Of a DNA stretch of 64,000 nucleotides, positions 1-10,344 are shown piece after piece. Numbering within the stretch: the first letter of the stretch is position 1; each line of letters starts with the position of its first letter. The notes beneath the pieces were generated by a model. The model was not told where the DNA came from and ran no database searches. It saw only the letters and a program-made list of their open reading frames with translations. Both the position numbers and the translations under genes were made by a program. This DNA is from Pseudoduganella rivuli (GTDB lineage Bacteria; Pseudomonadota; Gammaproteobacteria; Burkholderiales; Burkholderiaceae_D), in contig NZ_WKJJ01000019.1 of NCBI RefSeq assembly GCF_009674485.1, positions 1 to 64,000 of the forward strand, read 5' to 3'.

Positions 1-127
1 GCTGAGACTATGATTTGCCATGAGAGCAGTGGTTTAGTTTTTGGGTTTGGTCGCACAAACACAATAACTCTTCCTTACTGCTCTCTTGCGTTTACGGCAT
101 GCTCATCCCGGCAATCCGTGAAGAACC

Positions 128-484
128 TTATTTTTTCGCGCTCAGGCACGTCTTCATGAAGGCTTTGCGGTCGTCGCCTTTCATGCCTTCCGCATCCTTG
201 TTGCAGGACTTCATCTTGTCCTGCTGCGTGGCCGGGGCGGAAGCGGCTGCCGAGGCGGGTTTGTTGCTCAGGCACTCTTTCATGAACGCTTTGCGTTCAT
301 CGCCTTTCTTGCCTTCCGCATCCTTGTTGCAAGTCACCATCTTGCTTTGCTGGGCAGTTTTCGGCGCGGAGGCGGCGGCCGACGCGGATGCCGAAGCGGA
401 CGCGGCGGCAAAGACCGACGACGAACACAGGGCGGCAACAGCGGTCAGCGCGGCAAGGGCGGATACGGCGATCAGTTTTTTCAT
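128..484 (-). CDS. PsiF-repeat small exported protein
   Basis: A 118-residue secreted protein of unknown role, related to the PsiF repeat family (PsiF is a phosphate-starvation-induced protein of E. coli). The N-terminal MKKLIAVSALAAL segment and an Ala/Ser-rich stretch ending near residue 27 look like a signal peptide. The mature part is two PsiF modules, each with a CNKDAEG motif followed by KAFMKxCLS, separated by an Ala/Ser/Pro linker. Each module has two cysteines that could form disulfides in the periplasm. The start at MKKL is chosen because AGGAA lies just upstream and the signal peptide begins there; a longer frame to 535 adds 17 residues without a signal character. Family assignment is good; function is unknown. 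Confidence 0.8.
   Translation of the reverse strand: MKKLIAVSALAALTAVAALCSSSVFAAASASASASAAASAPKTAQQSKMVTCNKDAEGKKGDERKAFMKECLSNKPASAAASAPATQQDKMKSCNKDAEGMKGDDRKAFMKTCLSAKK
141..352. repeat. Internal direct repeat encoding the two PsiF modules
   Basis: Bases 141-226 and 267-352 are near copies of each other with a 126-base period (42 codons), for example both contain ccttccgcatccttgttgca. This is an internal duplication of the PsiF module within the gene, not a mobile element. Confidence 0.75.
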
Positions 485-607
485 GGCAAGAATTCCTGTT
501 CTGTAAAAGGTGCGATCCGAATTACTATACGACAAGTTTGATCTCTGTCATGTCCAGAAACGCCTGCCCGTTGCTGCCGGTTGACATGGGTCAACTACGG
601 ATTGACG

Positions 608-961
608 TCAACTGCCCCGGTATGTCGAATACGCCCACGGCGACACCACCAGCGGCACGTGGTAGTTTTGCCCCGCATCGGCAATGCCGAACGCAATCGT
701 CACCTGGTCGATAAAGCGCGGCTCCGGCACGCTGGCGCCCTGGGCGGCAAAGTAATCGCCGGCGTCGAACACCAGTTCGAATTTGCCTGTTCTCATGGCG
801 GCGCCTTCCAGCAGCGGCGTGTTGCAGCGGCCGTCACTGTTCGTCACATCGTTTTTCACCAGCACGCGGCCTTGCGGCAGGATTTCATACAGCGCGACCT
901 TGACGCCGGCGCCGGGTTTGCCGGCCGTGGTATCCAATACGTGGGTACTGAGTTTGCCCAT
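608..961 (-). CDS. hiuH: 5-hydroxyisourate hydrolase
   Basis: Transthyretin-like hydrolase that converts 5-hydroxyisourate, the unstable product of urate oxidation, to OHCU. The 117-residue length is typical. Signature residues are visible: His7 in LSTHVLD, Arg45, His101 in NYHVPL and the C-terminal YRGS tetrapeptide that ends this family. No signal peptide, so cytoplasmic. The start at 961 is preceded by GGAG at a good distance; the upstream extension to 1054 has no family character. The gene diverges from puuE across about 100 bp, so both are probably controlled from the shared intergenic region. Uricase and OHCU decarboxylase, the flanking steps, are not in the window. Confidence 0.93.
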   Translation of the reverse strand: MGKLSTHVLDTTAGKPGAGVKVALYEILPQGRVLVKNDVTNSDGRCNTPLLEGAAMRTGKFELVFDAGDYFAAQGASVPEPRFIDQVTIAFGIADAGQNYHVPLVVSPWAYSTYRGS

Positions 962-1064
962 TGGAATACTCCTATATAGGTTGGGAAAGAGACGATATCG
1001 TGCAAATCTTATACTGACGTCGTTATCGACATATATTATTGGAGAAATAAACATCTAAAGAGAC

Positions 1065-2024
1065 ATGATGAGCACTTACGATAACTACCCACGCGACATG
1101 ATCGGCTACGGCCGCACTCCACCCCACCCGCAATGGCCGAACGGCGCCCGCGTGGCGTTGCAATTCGTGCTCAATTATGAGGAGGGTGCGGAAAACAACG
1201 TGCTGCACGGTGATCCCGCGTCGGAAACCTTCCTGTCGGAAATTATCGGCGCCCAGGCATTCCCGACCCGCCACCTGTCGATGGAAACCATTTATGAATA
1301 TGGTTCCCGCGCCGGGCTGTGGCGTTTGATCCGCATGTTCGAAGACCGCAAGCTGCCGCTGACTATCTTCGGCGTATCGATGGCGCTGAAGCGCAACCCG
1401 GAAGCCGTGGCGGCCTTCATGGAACTGGGCCACGAAATCGCTTGCCACGGCTTGCGCTGGATTTCGTACCAGAATGCCGATGAAGCCACCGAACGCGCCC
1501 ACATGAAGGAAGCGGTGGAAATCATCAAGGAACTGACGGGGGCCAACCCGCAAGGCTGGTACACGGGCCGCGATTCCCCCAATACGCACCGCCTCGTGAT
1601 GGAACACGGCGGTTTCCGCTACGACGCCGACCACTATGGCGACGATTTGCCGTTCTGGATGCAGATCGAGCACAAGGACCCTGAAAGCGGCCTGACGGTC
1701 GTGAAGCCGCAGCTCATCGTGCCTTACACGCTCGATACCAATGACATGCGCTTTGCTGCCATGCAAGGTTTCAATTCCGGCACGCAATTCTTCGATTACC
1801 TGAAGGATGCGTTCGACACGCTGTACGCGGAAGGCGATCCGGAAGGCTTGAATGCACCGAAGATGCTGTCGATCGGCTTGCACTGCCGCCTGGTCGGCCG
1901 TCCCGCCCGCGCCGCAGCGCTGGCCCGCTTCCTTGATTACGTGCAGAGCCACGACAAAGTCTGGATCACGCGCCGCATCGATATCGCGGAACACTGGCAT
2001 AAACATCATCCCTTTGTAGAATGA
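1065..2024 (+). CDS. puuE: Allantoinase, PuuE (polysaccharide-deacetylase) type
   Basis: A 319-residue protein of the NodB/polysaccharide deacetylase superfamily, matching the PuuE class of cofactor-independent allantoinases that open the allantoin ring to allantoate. Recognisable segments are the N-terminal YPRDMIGYGRTPPHPQWP, the conserved GHEIACHGLRW block around residue 128 and DADHYGDDLPFW. Most PuuE proteins are about this size; some relatives are fused to OHCU decarboxylase, which is not the case here. Two ATG codons are adjacent (1065 and 1068) and either may be used. It is divergent from hiuH, which fits a urate-to-allantoate module. A hairpin follows the stop. Confidence 0.9.
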   Translation: MMSTYDNYPRDMIGYGRTPPHPQWPNGARVALQFVLNYEEGAENNVLHGDPASETFLSEIIGAQAFPTRHLSMETIYEYGSRAGLWRLIRMFEDRKLPLTIFGVSMALKRNPEAVAAFMELGHEIACHGLRWISYQNADEATERAHMKEAVEIIKELTGANPQGWYTGRDSPNTHRLVMEHGGFRYDADHYGDDLPFWMQIEHKDPESGLTVVKPQLIVPYTLDTNDMRFAAMQGFNSGTQFFDYLKDAFDTLYAEGDPEGLNAPKMLSIGLHCRLVGRPARAAALARFLDYVQSHDKVWITRRIDIAEHWHKHHPFVE

Positions 2025-2062
2025 AGTAAGCTGCGAACGACCTGTCCGGTTTTTCTATTGAC

Positions 2063-2089
2063 AATGGCTGATGTAGAACATCAGCCATT
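2063..2089 (+). terminator. Hairpin after puuE, possible terminator
   Basis: An 11-bp perfect inverted repeat (aatggctgatg / catcagccatt) with a 5-base loop lies between puuE and xdhA. The T run after it is short (ttt), so termination would be weak or partial; it may instead be a processing hairpin. Confidence 0.5.
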
Positions 2090-2152
2090 TCATATATGGG
2101 CCGTGATGGGGAACTGATAGTCTTGTATGTACTCAGGGGGGGCGAGGCTACA

Positions 2153-3609
<1,457 letters not shown>

Positions 3610-3613
<4 letters not shown>

Positions 3614-5940
3614 ACTATCCTGCTGCATCGGAATTGCAAGCCATGGCGTGGAGCGGCGTGGGGCTCGGCAAACCGCACGAATCCGCGGAATTGCACGTGC
3701 TGGGCCAGGCCACGTACACGGACGATATCCCTGAATTGCAGGGCACCTTGCATGCGGCGCTGGGGCTATCCGCCAAGCCGCACGCCAGGCTGTCCGCCAT
3801 CGACCTCGACGCCGTGCGCGCGTCGCCCGGCGTGCAAGCGGTCTACCTGGCGCGGGACATCCCCGGCGTCAACGATTGCGGCCCCATCATCCACGATGAT
3901 CCCATCCTCGCGGACGGCAAGGTCGAATACGTGGGCCAGCCGATATTCATCGTCGTGGCCGATACGCACGACAATGCGCGCCGCGCGGCCAGGCGCGCTG
4001 CCATCACCTATGACGAATTGCCCGCGATCCTGACGCCGCAAGCGGCCAAGGCGGCGCAATCGTACGTGCTGCCGCCGATGCATTTGAAGCGGGGCGATTT
4101 CCAGGCCGCGTTCGACGCGGCGCCCCGCAAGCTGAAAAGCACGTTATACGTAGGCGGCCAGGAACAGTTTTATCTCGAAGGGCAGATTGCCTATGCGATT
4201 CCCAAAGAGTCCAACGGCATGCACGTCTACTGCTCGACGCAGCACCCCAGCGAAATGCAGCACGTGATCGCCCACGCATTGCACGTGCGTTCGCACCACG
4301 TGCTGGTGGAGTGCCGCCGCATGGGCGGCGGTTTCGGCGGCAAGGAATCGCAATCGGCGCTGTGGGCGTCGTGCGCCGCGATCGCCGCAAAAAAATTGAA
4401 CCGCCCCGTGAAGTTGCGGGCCGACCGCGATGACGACATGCTGGTCACGGGCAAACGCCACTGCTTTTACTATGAATACGAAGTGGGCTACGACGACGAG
4501 GGCCGCATCCTCGGTGCGAAAGTCGACATGGTGTCGCGCGCCGGCTTTTCCGCCGACCTGTCCGGCCCCGTCGCCACCCGCGCCGTGTGCCACTTCGACA
4601 ATGCGTATTACCTGTCCGACACGGATATCCGCGCCTGCTGCGGCAAGACCAATACGCAATCGAACACGGCGTTCCGTGGCTTTGGCGGTCCGCAAGGCGC
4701 GATCGCCATTGAAAACATCATCGACGAGATTGCCCGCGACCTCGGCAAGGATGCGCTCGATGTGCGCAAGCTGAATTTCTATGGCAAGCATGACCGCAAC
4801 GTCACGCCGTATGGCCAGGTGGTGGAAGACAATGTCATCCACGAGTTGGCGGCGGAGCTGGAAGCGTCCAGCGAATACCGCGCGCGCCGCGCCGCCATCA
4901 ATGCGTTCAATGCGACCAGCCTCGTTCTGAAGAAAGGCCTGGCGTTCACGCCCGTGAAATTCGGCATCGCGTTCAATGTCACGCACCTGAACCAGGCGGG
5001 CGCGCTGGTCCACGTCTATGTGGACGGTTCCATCCTCGTCAATCATGGCGGGACGGAAATGGGGCAGGGCATCAATACCAAGGTGGCGCAAGTCGTCGCG
5101 CATGAACTGGGCCGCGATTTGTCATATGTCCGGGTGACGGCGACCGATACCAGCAAGGTGTCGAATACGTCCGCCACCGCCGCATCGACGGGCGCGGACT
5201 TGAACGGCAAGGCGGCGCAGGATGCGGCGGGCCAGATCCGCAACCGCCTGGCGCAATTTGCCGCCAGCCTGCATGGCGGCACGGCGGAGCAGGTGCAGTT
5301 TTACGACGACAAGGTGCACGTCAACGGCCACGCGGTCCCGTTCGAAGAACTGGTGCAAAAAGCTTACCTGGCCCGCGTGCAATTGTGGTCGGACGGTTTT
5401 TACTCGACGCCGGGCTTGTCGTGGGACCCGAAAACCATGACGGGCCACCCGTTCTTCTACTATGCGTACGGCGCCGCTGTCGCCGAAGTGGCGGTCGATA
5501 CCCTGACGGGCGAATGGAAACTGTTGCGCGCCGATGCGCTGTATGACGCGGGCAATTCGCTCAATCCCGCCATCGATATCGGCCAGGTGGAAGGCGCGTT
5601 CATCCAGGGCATGGGCTGGCTGACCACCGAGGAATTGTGGTGGAACGCGGGCGGCAAGCTGATGACGCATGCGCCGTCGACGTACAAGATCCCGGGCGTG
5701 TCGGACTGCCCGCAGGATTTCCGCTGCAAGTTGTTCGACAACCGCAACGTGGCCGACAGCATCCACCGTTCGAAAGCCGTGGGCGAACCGCCGCTGTTGC
5801 TGCCGTTCTCCGTGTTCTTCGCCATCCGCGATGCGGTTTCCGCGGCGGGCAACCATCAAACCCAGCCGCCGCTGAATGCGCCGGCGACTTCCGAATCCAT
5901 TTTGAAGGCCATTGCCGCTGTAACAGGCGCGATGCAATAA
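3610..5940 (+). CDS. xdhB: Xanthine dehydrogenase large subunit (molybdopterin)
   Basis: Molybdenum-cofactor subunit that carries the xanthine/hypoxanthine hydroxylation site. The 776-residue length is normal for bacterial XdhB. Visible motifs are GGGFGGKESQ, RGFGGPQG and, near the C-terminus, the GEPPLLLP segment whose Glu726 corresponds to the catalytic glutamate of the family. The start at 3610 overlaps the xdhA stop by four bases. The protein has no signal peptide and would assemble with XdhA in the cytoplasm, with xdhC directly downstream supplying the cofactor-insertion factor. Confidence 0.95.
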
Positions 5941-5941
5941 C

Positions 5942-6982
5942 ATGACTGACTGGCTCACTGACCCCGCGGCGCCTGCCGTTTTGATCACCGTTGCGAAAGT
6001 GGAGGGCTCCGGCCCGCGCGAAACGGGCGCGAAGATGCTGATTACCGCAAACGGCGAATTCGACACCATCGGCGGCGGCCACCTGGAAATGCGCGCCATC
6101 GATATCGCGCGCGACATGGTGAAGCAGCACAGCGGTCCGGCCGTGCGCTATGAGCGCTTTGCGCTGGGCCCCAGCCTGGGCCAGTGCTGCGGCGGTGTGG
6201 TCTACCTGCTGTTTGAAAAAATCGACGCCCGCCTGGCGCCCGTGATGGACCAGTTGCGCAAGCGTTTGCGCGAGGATAGCTGGCGCCTCACGGCCCTCGA
6301 TGGCCCGGCCGCATCCGCGCTGTTCGACGCGCAGGGGCAGCCGCTGACGGTGTCCGAATTCGGCGCGCCCAGATTCGACAGCAAGCAGCCGGCCCATTTG
6401 ATGACGGACGACGCGGGCCGCCGCTGGCTGGTCGATCCGGTGCTGGCGCCCCGCGCGCATTTGACGCTGTTCGGCGCCGGCCACGTGGGCGCCGCCATCG
6501 TGCGCGCATTGGCGGACTTGCCGTGCACCGTCACGTGGGTCGACGAGCGGGAAGACATGTTCCCGGCAGATATTCCCGCCAACGTGCTGGTGGAAGCATC
6601 CGAAGTGCCTGAAATGTGCGTGGCCGACGCACCTGCCAATTCCAGCTACCTGGTCATGACGCACAACCACGCGCTGGATCAGCGCCTGACGGAAACCATC
6701 ATGCGCCGCAACGACGTGTACTGGTTCGGTTTGATCGGCTCGAAAACCAAGCGCATGCAGTTCGAACACCGCTTGCAGGCCAGGGGTTTCGAGCAGGCCC
6801 GGATCGACGCCATGGTGTGCCCGATCGGCATTGCCGGCATCACGAACAAGGCGCCGGCCGTGATCGCCGCGTCCGTCGTGGCGCAATTGCTGGGCGTATG
6901 GGAACAGCAGGAAATGGAGCGCATGCCGCGCAAACTGTCGCAAACCATGACGATGCTGCGCGCGGCGGGCAGTTCCCGCTGA
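5942..6982 (+). CDS. xdhC: Xanthine dehydrogenase accessory protein XdhC
   Basis: XdhC binds the molybdenum cofactor, promotes its sulfuration and delivers it to XdhB. The 346-residue protein has the N-terminal XdhC/CoxI domain (GSGPRETGAKMLI, TIGGGHLE, LGQCCGG) and a C-terminal Rossmann-like domain with LFGAGHVGAAIVRAL around residue 178. It begins one base after the xdhB stop, so it is clearly the third gene of the xdhABC operon. Length and order match the usual arrangement. Confidence 0.93.
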   Translation: MTDWLTDPAAPAVLITVAKVEGSGPRETGAKMLITANGEFDTIGGGHLEMRAIDIARDMVKQHSGPAVRYERFALGPSLGQCCGGVVYLLFEKIDARLAPVMDQLRKRLREDSWRLTALDGPAASALFDAQGQPLTVSEFGAPRFDSKQPAHLMTDDAGRRWLVDPVLAPRAHLTLFGAGHVGAAIVRALADLPCTVTWVDEREDMFPADIPANVLVEASEVPEMCVADAPANSSYLVMTHNHALDQRLTETIMRRNDVYWFGLIGSKTKRMQFEHRLQARGFEQARIDAMVCPIGIAGITNKAPAVIAASVVAQLLGVWEQQEMERMPRKLSQTMTMLRAAGSSR

Positions 6983-7030
6983 CCATGGCGTGCATGCGTC
7001 ACCGCAGCATCAGCATGGAGGAACCGCCGC

Positions 7031-8350
7031 ATGCCAGCCAATATCCAAGCCTTCCGCAGCAGCCTGCTGCACTTCACCGCCGACCCGGCCGCCAGCCCGG
7101 ACGCCCACCACTGGCACCAAGACGGCCTGCTGGTCGTGGAAGGCGGCAAGGTCAAGGCGGCAGGCGACTACGCCGCGCTGCACCCGACCCTGCCGCCGGA
7201 CACCCCCGTCACCGATTACCGGGGCAAACTGATCACTCCCGGCTTCATCGACACCCACATCCACTACCCGCAAACCGACATGATCGCCTCGCCCGCCCCG
7301 GGCTTGCTGCCATGGCTGGATAATTTCACGTTCCCCACCGAACGCCGTTTCGAAGACCCCGCGCACGCGGCGGCGGTGGCGGAATTCTTCCTCGATGAAT
7401 TGCTGCGCAACGGCACCACCACCGCCCTCGTGTATTGCACCGTCCACCCGCAATCGGTCGATGCGTTTTTTGACGCCAGCAGCAAACGGGGTTTGCGCAT
7501 GGCGGCCGGCAAGGTGCTGATGGACCGCCATTGCCCGGACTTCCTGCAGGATTGCGCGGAGACGGGAGGGCGCGACAGCGAAGCATTGATACGCCGCTGG
7601 CATGGCAAGGCGCGCCAGCTTTATGCGCTGACACCCCGTTTCGCTCCCACGTCGACCGAAGCGCAATTGCAGGTGGCGGGGGAGCTGGCGCGCGCTTATC
7701 CGGACGTCTATGTGCAGAGCCACGTGTCGGAAAATCAGGATGAATGCCGCTGGGCGATGGACCTGTTCCCCGGCGCCCGCAGTTACCTCGACGTGTACGA
7801 CCGCTATGGCTTGCTGCGTCCCCGCGCCGTCTATGGACACTGCATCTGGCTCGATGACGACGACCGCGCGCGCATGGCGGCCACCGGGACGGCGGCGGCC
7901 ATCTGCCCGACGTCGAACCTGTTCCTCGGCAGCGGCCTGTTTGATTTTGCCAAAGCGGACCAGGCCGGCATGCTGCTGTCGCTGGCAACCGACGTTGGCG
8001 CCGGCACGTCATTCTCGATGTTGCAAACGATGAATGAAGCCTATAAAGTAGCGCGCTTACAGGGCAGCTACCTGCCGGCCCTGCGCATGTTTTACCTCGC
8101 CACGCTGGGCGCCGCCCGCAGCCTGCAGTTGCAAGGCACGATCGGCAATTTCGCCACCGGCGTGGAAGCGGATTTCATCGTGCTCGATCCCCAGGCGACG
8201 CCGCTGCTGGCGCGCCGCACCAGTCATTGCAACAGCCTGGAAGAATGGCTGTTCGCGCTGGCGCTGCTGGGCGACGACCGCGCCGTGGCCGCGAGCTATG
8301 CGCAGGGGCGACTGGTGCATGAGCGCGTAGCGGAGGCTGCCCCGGACTAA
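7031..8350 (+). CDS. guaD: Guanine deaminase
   Basis: Zinc amidohydrolase that deaminates guanine to xanthine, feeding XdhAB encoded just upstream. The 439-residue protein shows the family metal ligands in order: His76 and His78 in GFIDTHIHYPQTD, His231 with Glu234 in HVSENQDE, His270 in YGHCIW and Asp321 in ATDVGAG. GGAGG lies upstream of the ATG. The gap to xdhC is about 50 bp, so it is probably co-transcribed with xdhABC. The THIHYPQTD motif separates it from other amidohydrolases such as dihydropyrimidinase or cytosine deaminase. Confidence 0.94.
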   Translation: MPANIQAFRSSLLHFTADPAASPDAHHWHQDGLLVVEGGKVKAAGDYAALHPTLPPDTPVTDYRGKLITPGFIDTHIHYPQTDMIASPAPGLLPWLDNFTFPTERRFEDPAHAAAVAEFFLDELLRNGTTTALVYCTVHPQSVDAFFDASSKRGLRMAAGKVLMDRHCPDFLQDCAETGGRDSEALIRRWHGKARQLYALTPRFAPTSTEAQLQVAGELARAYPDVYVQSHVSENQDECRWAMDLFPGARSYLDVYDRYGLLRPRAVYGHCIWLDDDDRARMAATGTAAAICPTSNLFLGSGLFDFAKADQAGMLLSLATDVGAGTSFSMLQTMNEAYKVARLQGSYLPALRMFYLATLGAARSLQLQGTIGNFATGVEADFIVLDPQATPLLARRTSHCNSLEEWLFALALLGDDRAVAASYAQGRLVHERVAEAAPD

Positions 8351-8366
8351 CTTACCAGGGCTCTCC

Positions 8367-9839
8367 ATGCACAAGAATTTCCCGAAACTGTTGATCGCGG
8401 CAGCCGCCGTGGCTGCCACTCTCGCGACGCCGGCCCGCGCGGCGGGCAATGAAGATATCGTCAAACGCCATTTCGCGTCGCTGGTGGCAGGTGGCCAGCC
8501 GAAGCTGGCGGAACTGACGCTGTTCTTCACGATGATGCCGAAGGGCGGCGACCTGCACCACCACTATTCGGGCGCCATCTATGCGGAACAGTTCCTGGAC
8601 TGGGTCGACCGCCAAAAGTATTGCGTCAACAAGGCCACGTTCCGCATCGAGACCGATGCCGCCCTCAACGACGCGCAGCGCAGCCTGGCGGTGAAAGACC
8701 GCACGTGCCTGACGGGCGCCGATACGCTGCTGGACAACACGGTGCTGGCGGAAGTGCTGCAGCGCTGGGCGACCAAGGATTTCTACAACCACAGCGGCCA
8801 GCAAACGCCGCCGGACCGCACGTTCTTCGACACCTTCCCGTATTTCGGCCCGGTATCGTCCACCAACACGGCCGACGGCTTGCGCACGCTGAAGCAGCGC
8901 GCCATCAATGAAAACGTCGCGTATATCGAGACTGTGTTCGAGATCGCGCCGCTGGCGCAATATGCGGACTTCGACAAGGCGGTGCTGGCCCAGGGGACGG
9001 ACCTGGACACGCAATTCGAATCGCTGATGGCCGCGCTGGACAAGGATGGCGCCTGGAATGGCTGGATTGGCGCGTATGACACGAACGTCAAGACGGCCAG
9101 CGCCGGTATCGACGATGCGCAATTCACGATGCGCTACCAGCCGTTCGTGCTGCGCTTCCTGTCGCCGTCGCAAGTGTTTTCCGGCATGGTGTCCGGCTTC
9201 AAGCTGGCGCGCATGAACCCGAAAGTGGTGGGCGTAAATATCGTCGGCCAGGAAAGCACGTATGTATCGATGCGCGATTACACGCTGCACATGCAGATGT
9301 TCGCTTTCCTGAAAAAGAAATTCCCGGACGTGAAACTGTCGCTGCACGCCGGTGAACTGTCGCTGGGCATGGTGCCGCCGGAAGGCCTGCAGTCGCATAT
9401 CGCCGAAGCCATTAATACCGCGGGCGCCGCGCGCATCGGCCACGGGATGGATATCGCGCATGAACGCAACGCGCCGGCGGTGATGAAGGCCATGCGCGAC
9501 AAGGGCATTCCCGTCGAAGTGAACCTGACCAGCAATGAATTCATCCTCGGCATCAAGGGCGAACAGCATCCTGTCACCTTGTACCGCAAATACGGCGTGC
9601 CGTTCGTGCTGGCCACGGACGATGCGGGCGTGTCGCGCAATAACCTGTCGAATGAATACGTGCTGTTTGCAAGCCGTTACAAGACCGATTACGCGGAAGT
9701 GAAACGACTTTCTTATGACAGCATCCGCTATGCATTCCTGGCCAGCGACGACAAACAACGCCTGCTGAAAGCGCTGGATGCACGCTTTGTGAAATTCGAA
9801 GCCGATGTTGCGGCTTTGCTGCATTCGGCAAAAAAATAA
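8367..9839 (+). CDS. Exported adenosine-deaminase-like protein (ADGF-like)
   Basis: A 490-residue member of the adenosine/AMP deaminase superfamily, much longer than the roughly 340-residue cytosolic Add. Residues 1-26 (KLLIAAAAVAATLATPARA) form a convincing signal peptide, placing the enzyme in the periplasm or outside. Catalytic-fold motifs are GGDLHHHYSGAIYAE (zinc histidines 64-66), HAGELS, RIGHGMDIAHE and LATDDAGVSR. The GGDLHHHYSG form and the extra N-terminal region resemble the secreted ADGF/ADA2 group. The gene lies 16 bp after guaD and is followed by a strong terminator, so it is likely the last gene of the xdh-guaD unit. Substrate (adenosine or deoxyadenosine) is inferred. Confidence 0.85.
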   Translation: MHKNFPKLLIAAAAVAATLATPARAAGNEDIVKRHFASLVAGGQPKLAELTLFFTMMPKGGDLHHHYSGAIYAEQFLDWVDRQKYCVNKATFRIETDAALNDAQRSLAVKDRTCLTGADTLLDNTVLAEVLQRWATKDFYNHSGQQTPPDRTFFDTFPYFGPVSSTNTADGLRTLKQRAINENVAYIETVFEIAPLAQYADFDKAVLAQGTDLDTQFESLMAALDKDGAWNGWIGAYDTNVKTASAGIDDAQFTMRYQPFVLRFLSPSQVFSGMVSGFKLARMNPKVVGVNIVGQESTYVSMRDYTLHMQMFAFLKKKFPDVKLSLHAGELSLGMVPPEGLQSHIAEAINTAGAARIGHGMDIAHERNAPAVMKAMRDKGIPVEVNLTSNEFILGIKGEQHPVTLYRKYGVPFVLATDDAGVSRNNLSNEYVLFASRYKTDYAEVKRLSYDSIRYAFLASDDKQRLLKALDARFVKFEADVAALLHSAKK

Positions 9840-9851
9840 CAGCTCATCCAT

Positions 9852-9885
9852 GCGCCGGCGGCATGGCCGCCGGCGCGATGTTTTT
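9852..9885 (+). terminator. Rho-independent terminator after the deaminase
   Basis: An 11-bp GC stem (gcgccggcggc / gccgccggcgc) with a 3-base loop is followed after four bases by a run of five T. It would end the xdhABC-guaD-deaminase transcript. Confidence 0.85.
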
Positions 9886-10344
9886 CGTATAATTGTGTGG
9901 CTGGCATGCTACAAGAGCAAAATTTTTGTGCGTTTAGTATGCTTTTTCCACATGAATCCTATTCAAGCACTCTTATAATCCCGCCTTAATCCCTCATTCC
10001 GGCCAACCTCGGTCGACTAAAACTAGCGGATTTATACATTTAGCGTCTCAATTCGAGAAGAAAATCGAATTTGTCATGCATTTTTGCTTCGTGCATAGTG
10101 GTTTTCAACGTCGCAAAATGTTGGTTTTGCAATTGGATTCCGTCGGAATTCAGTAGTTTCTTGTGTGTCACTGTATTGAAACATTGCAAAGTTAGACTCA
10201 TTCGTAGCTCAGCAGAATAAAGTACGGCGCCACGTTCGCTTTACAACAAGTTTGCAGCAAAAGTAAAAGAGGAAGCACGGATGGCCGGCCAGGTGGACGG
10301 CCGCCAGTGCTTTCATGAATATTTGTCTTTTTTGGGGTTATACA
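9886..10344 (+). promoter_or_regulatory. AT-rich 459-bp leader of the Oar-type receptor
   Basis: No gene is visible here. The stretch is clearly more AT-rich than its neighbours. A consensus-like -10 hexamer TATAAT sits at 9974-9979, though no clear -35 is seen at the right distance. An attcc-gtc-ggaat dyad lies around 10137-10151. If transcription starts near 9985 the receptor mRNA would have a leader of about 360 nt, long enough for post-transcriptional control. GGGG at 10333-10336 is the likely ribosome site for the receptor. I cannot match a known riboswitch class. Confidence 0.4.

Noticed and set aside
22..85. Inverted repeat gagagcagt / actgctctc at the left edge as terminator for the PsiF gene
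   Set aside because: The arms are 46 bases apart and no T run follows, so termination is not supported; bases 1-127 otherwise hold nothing I can name.
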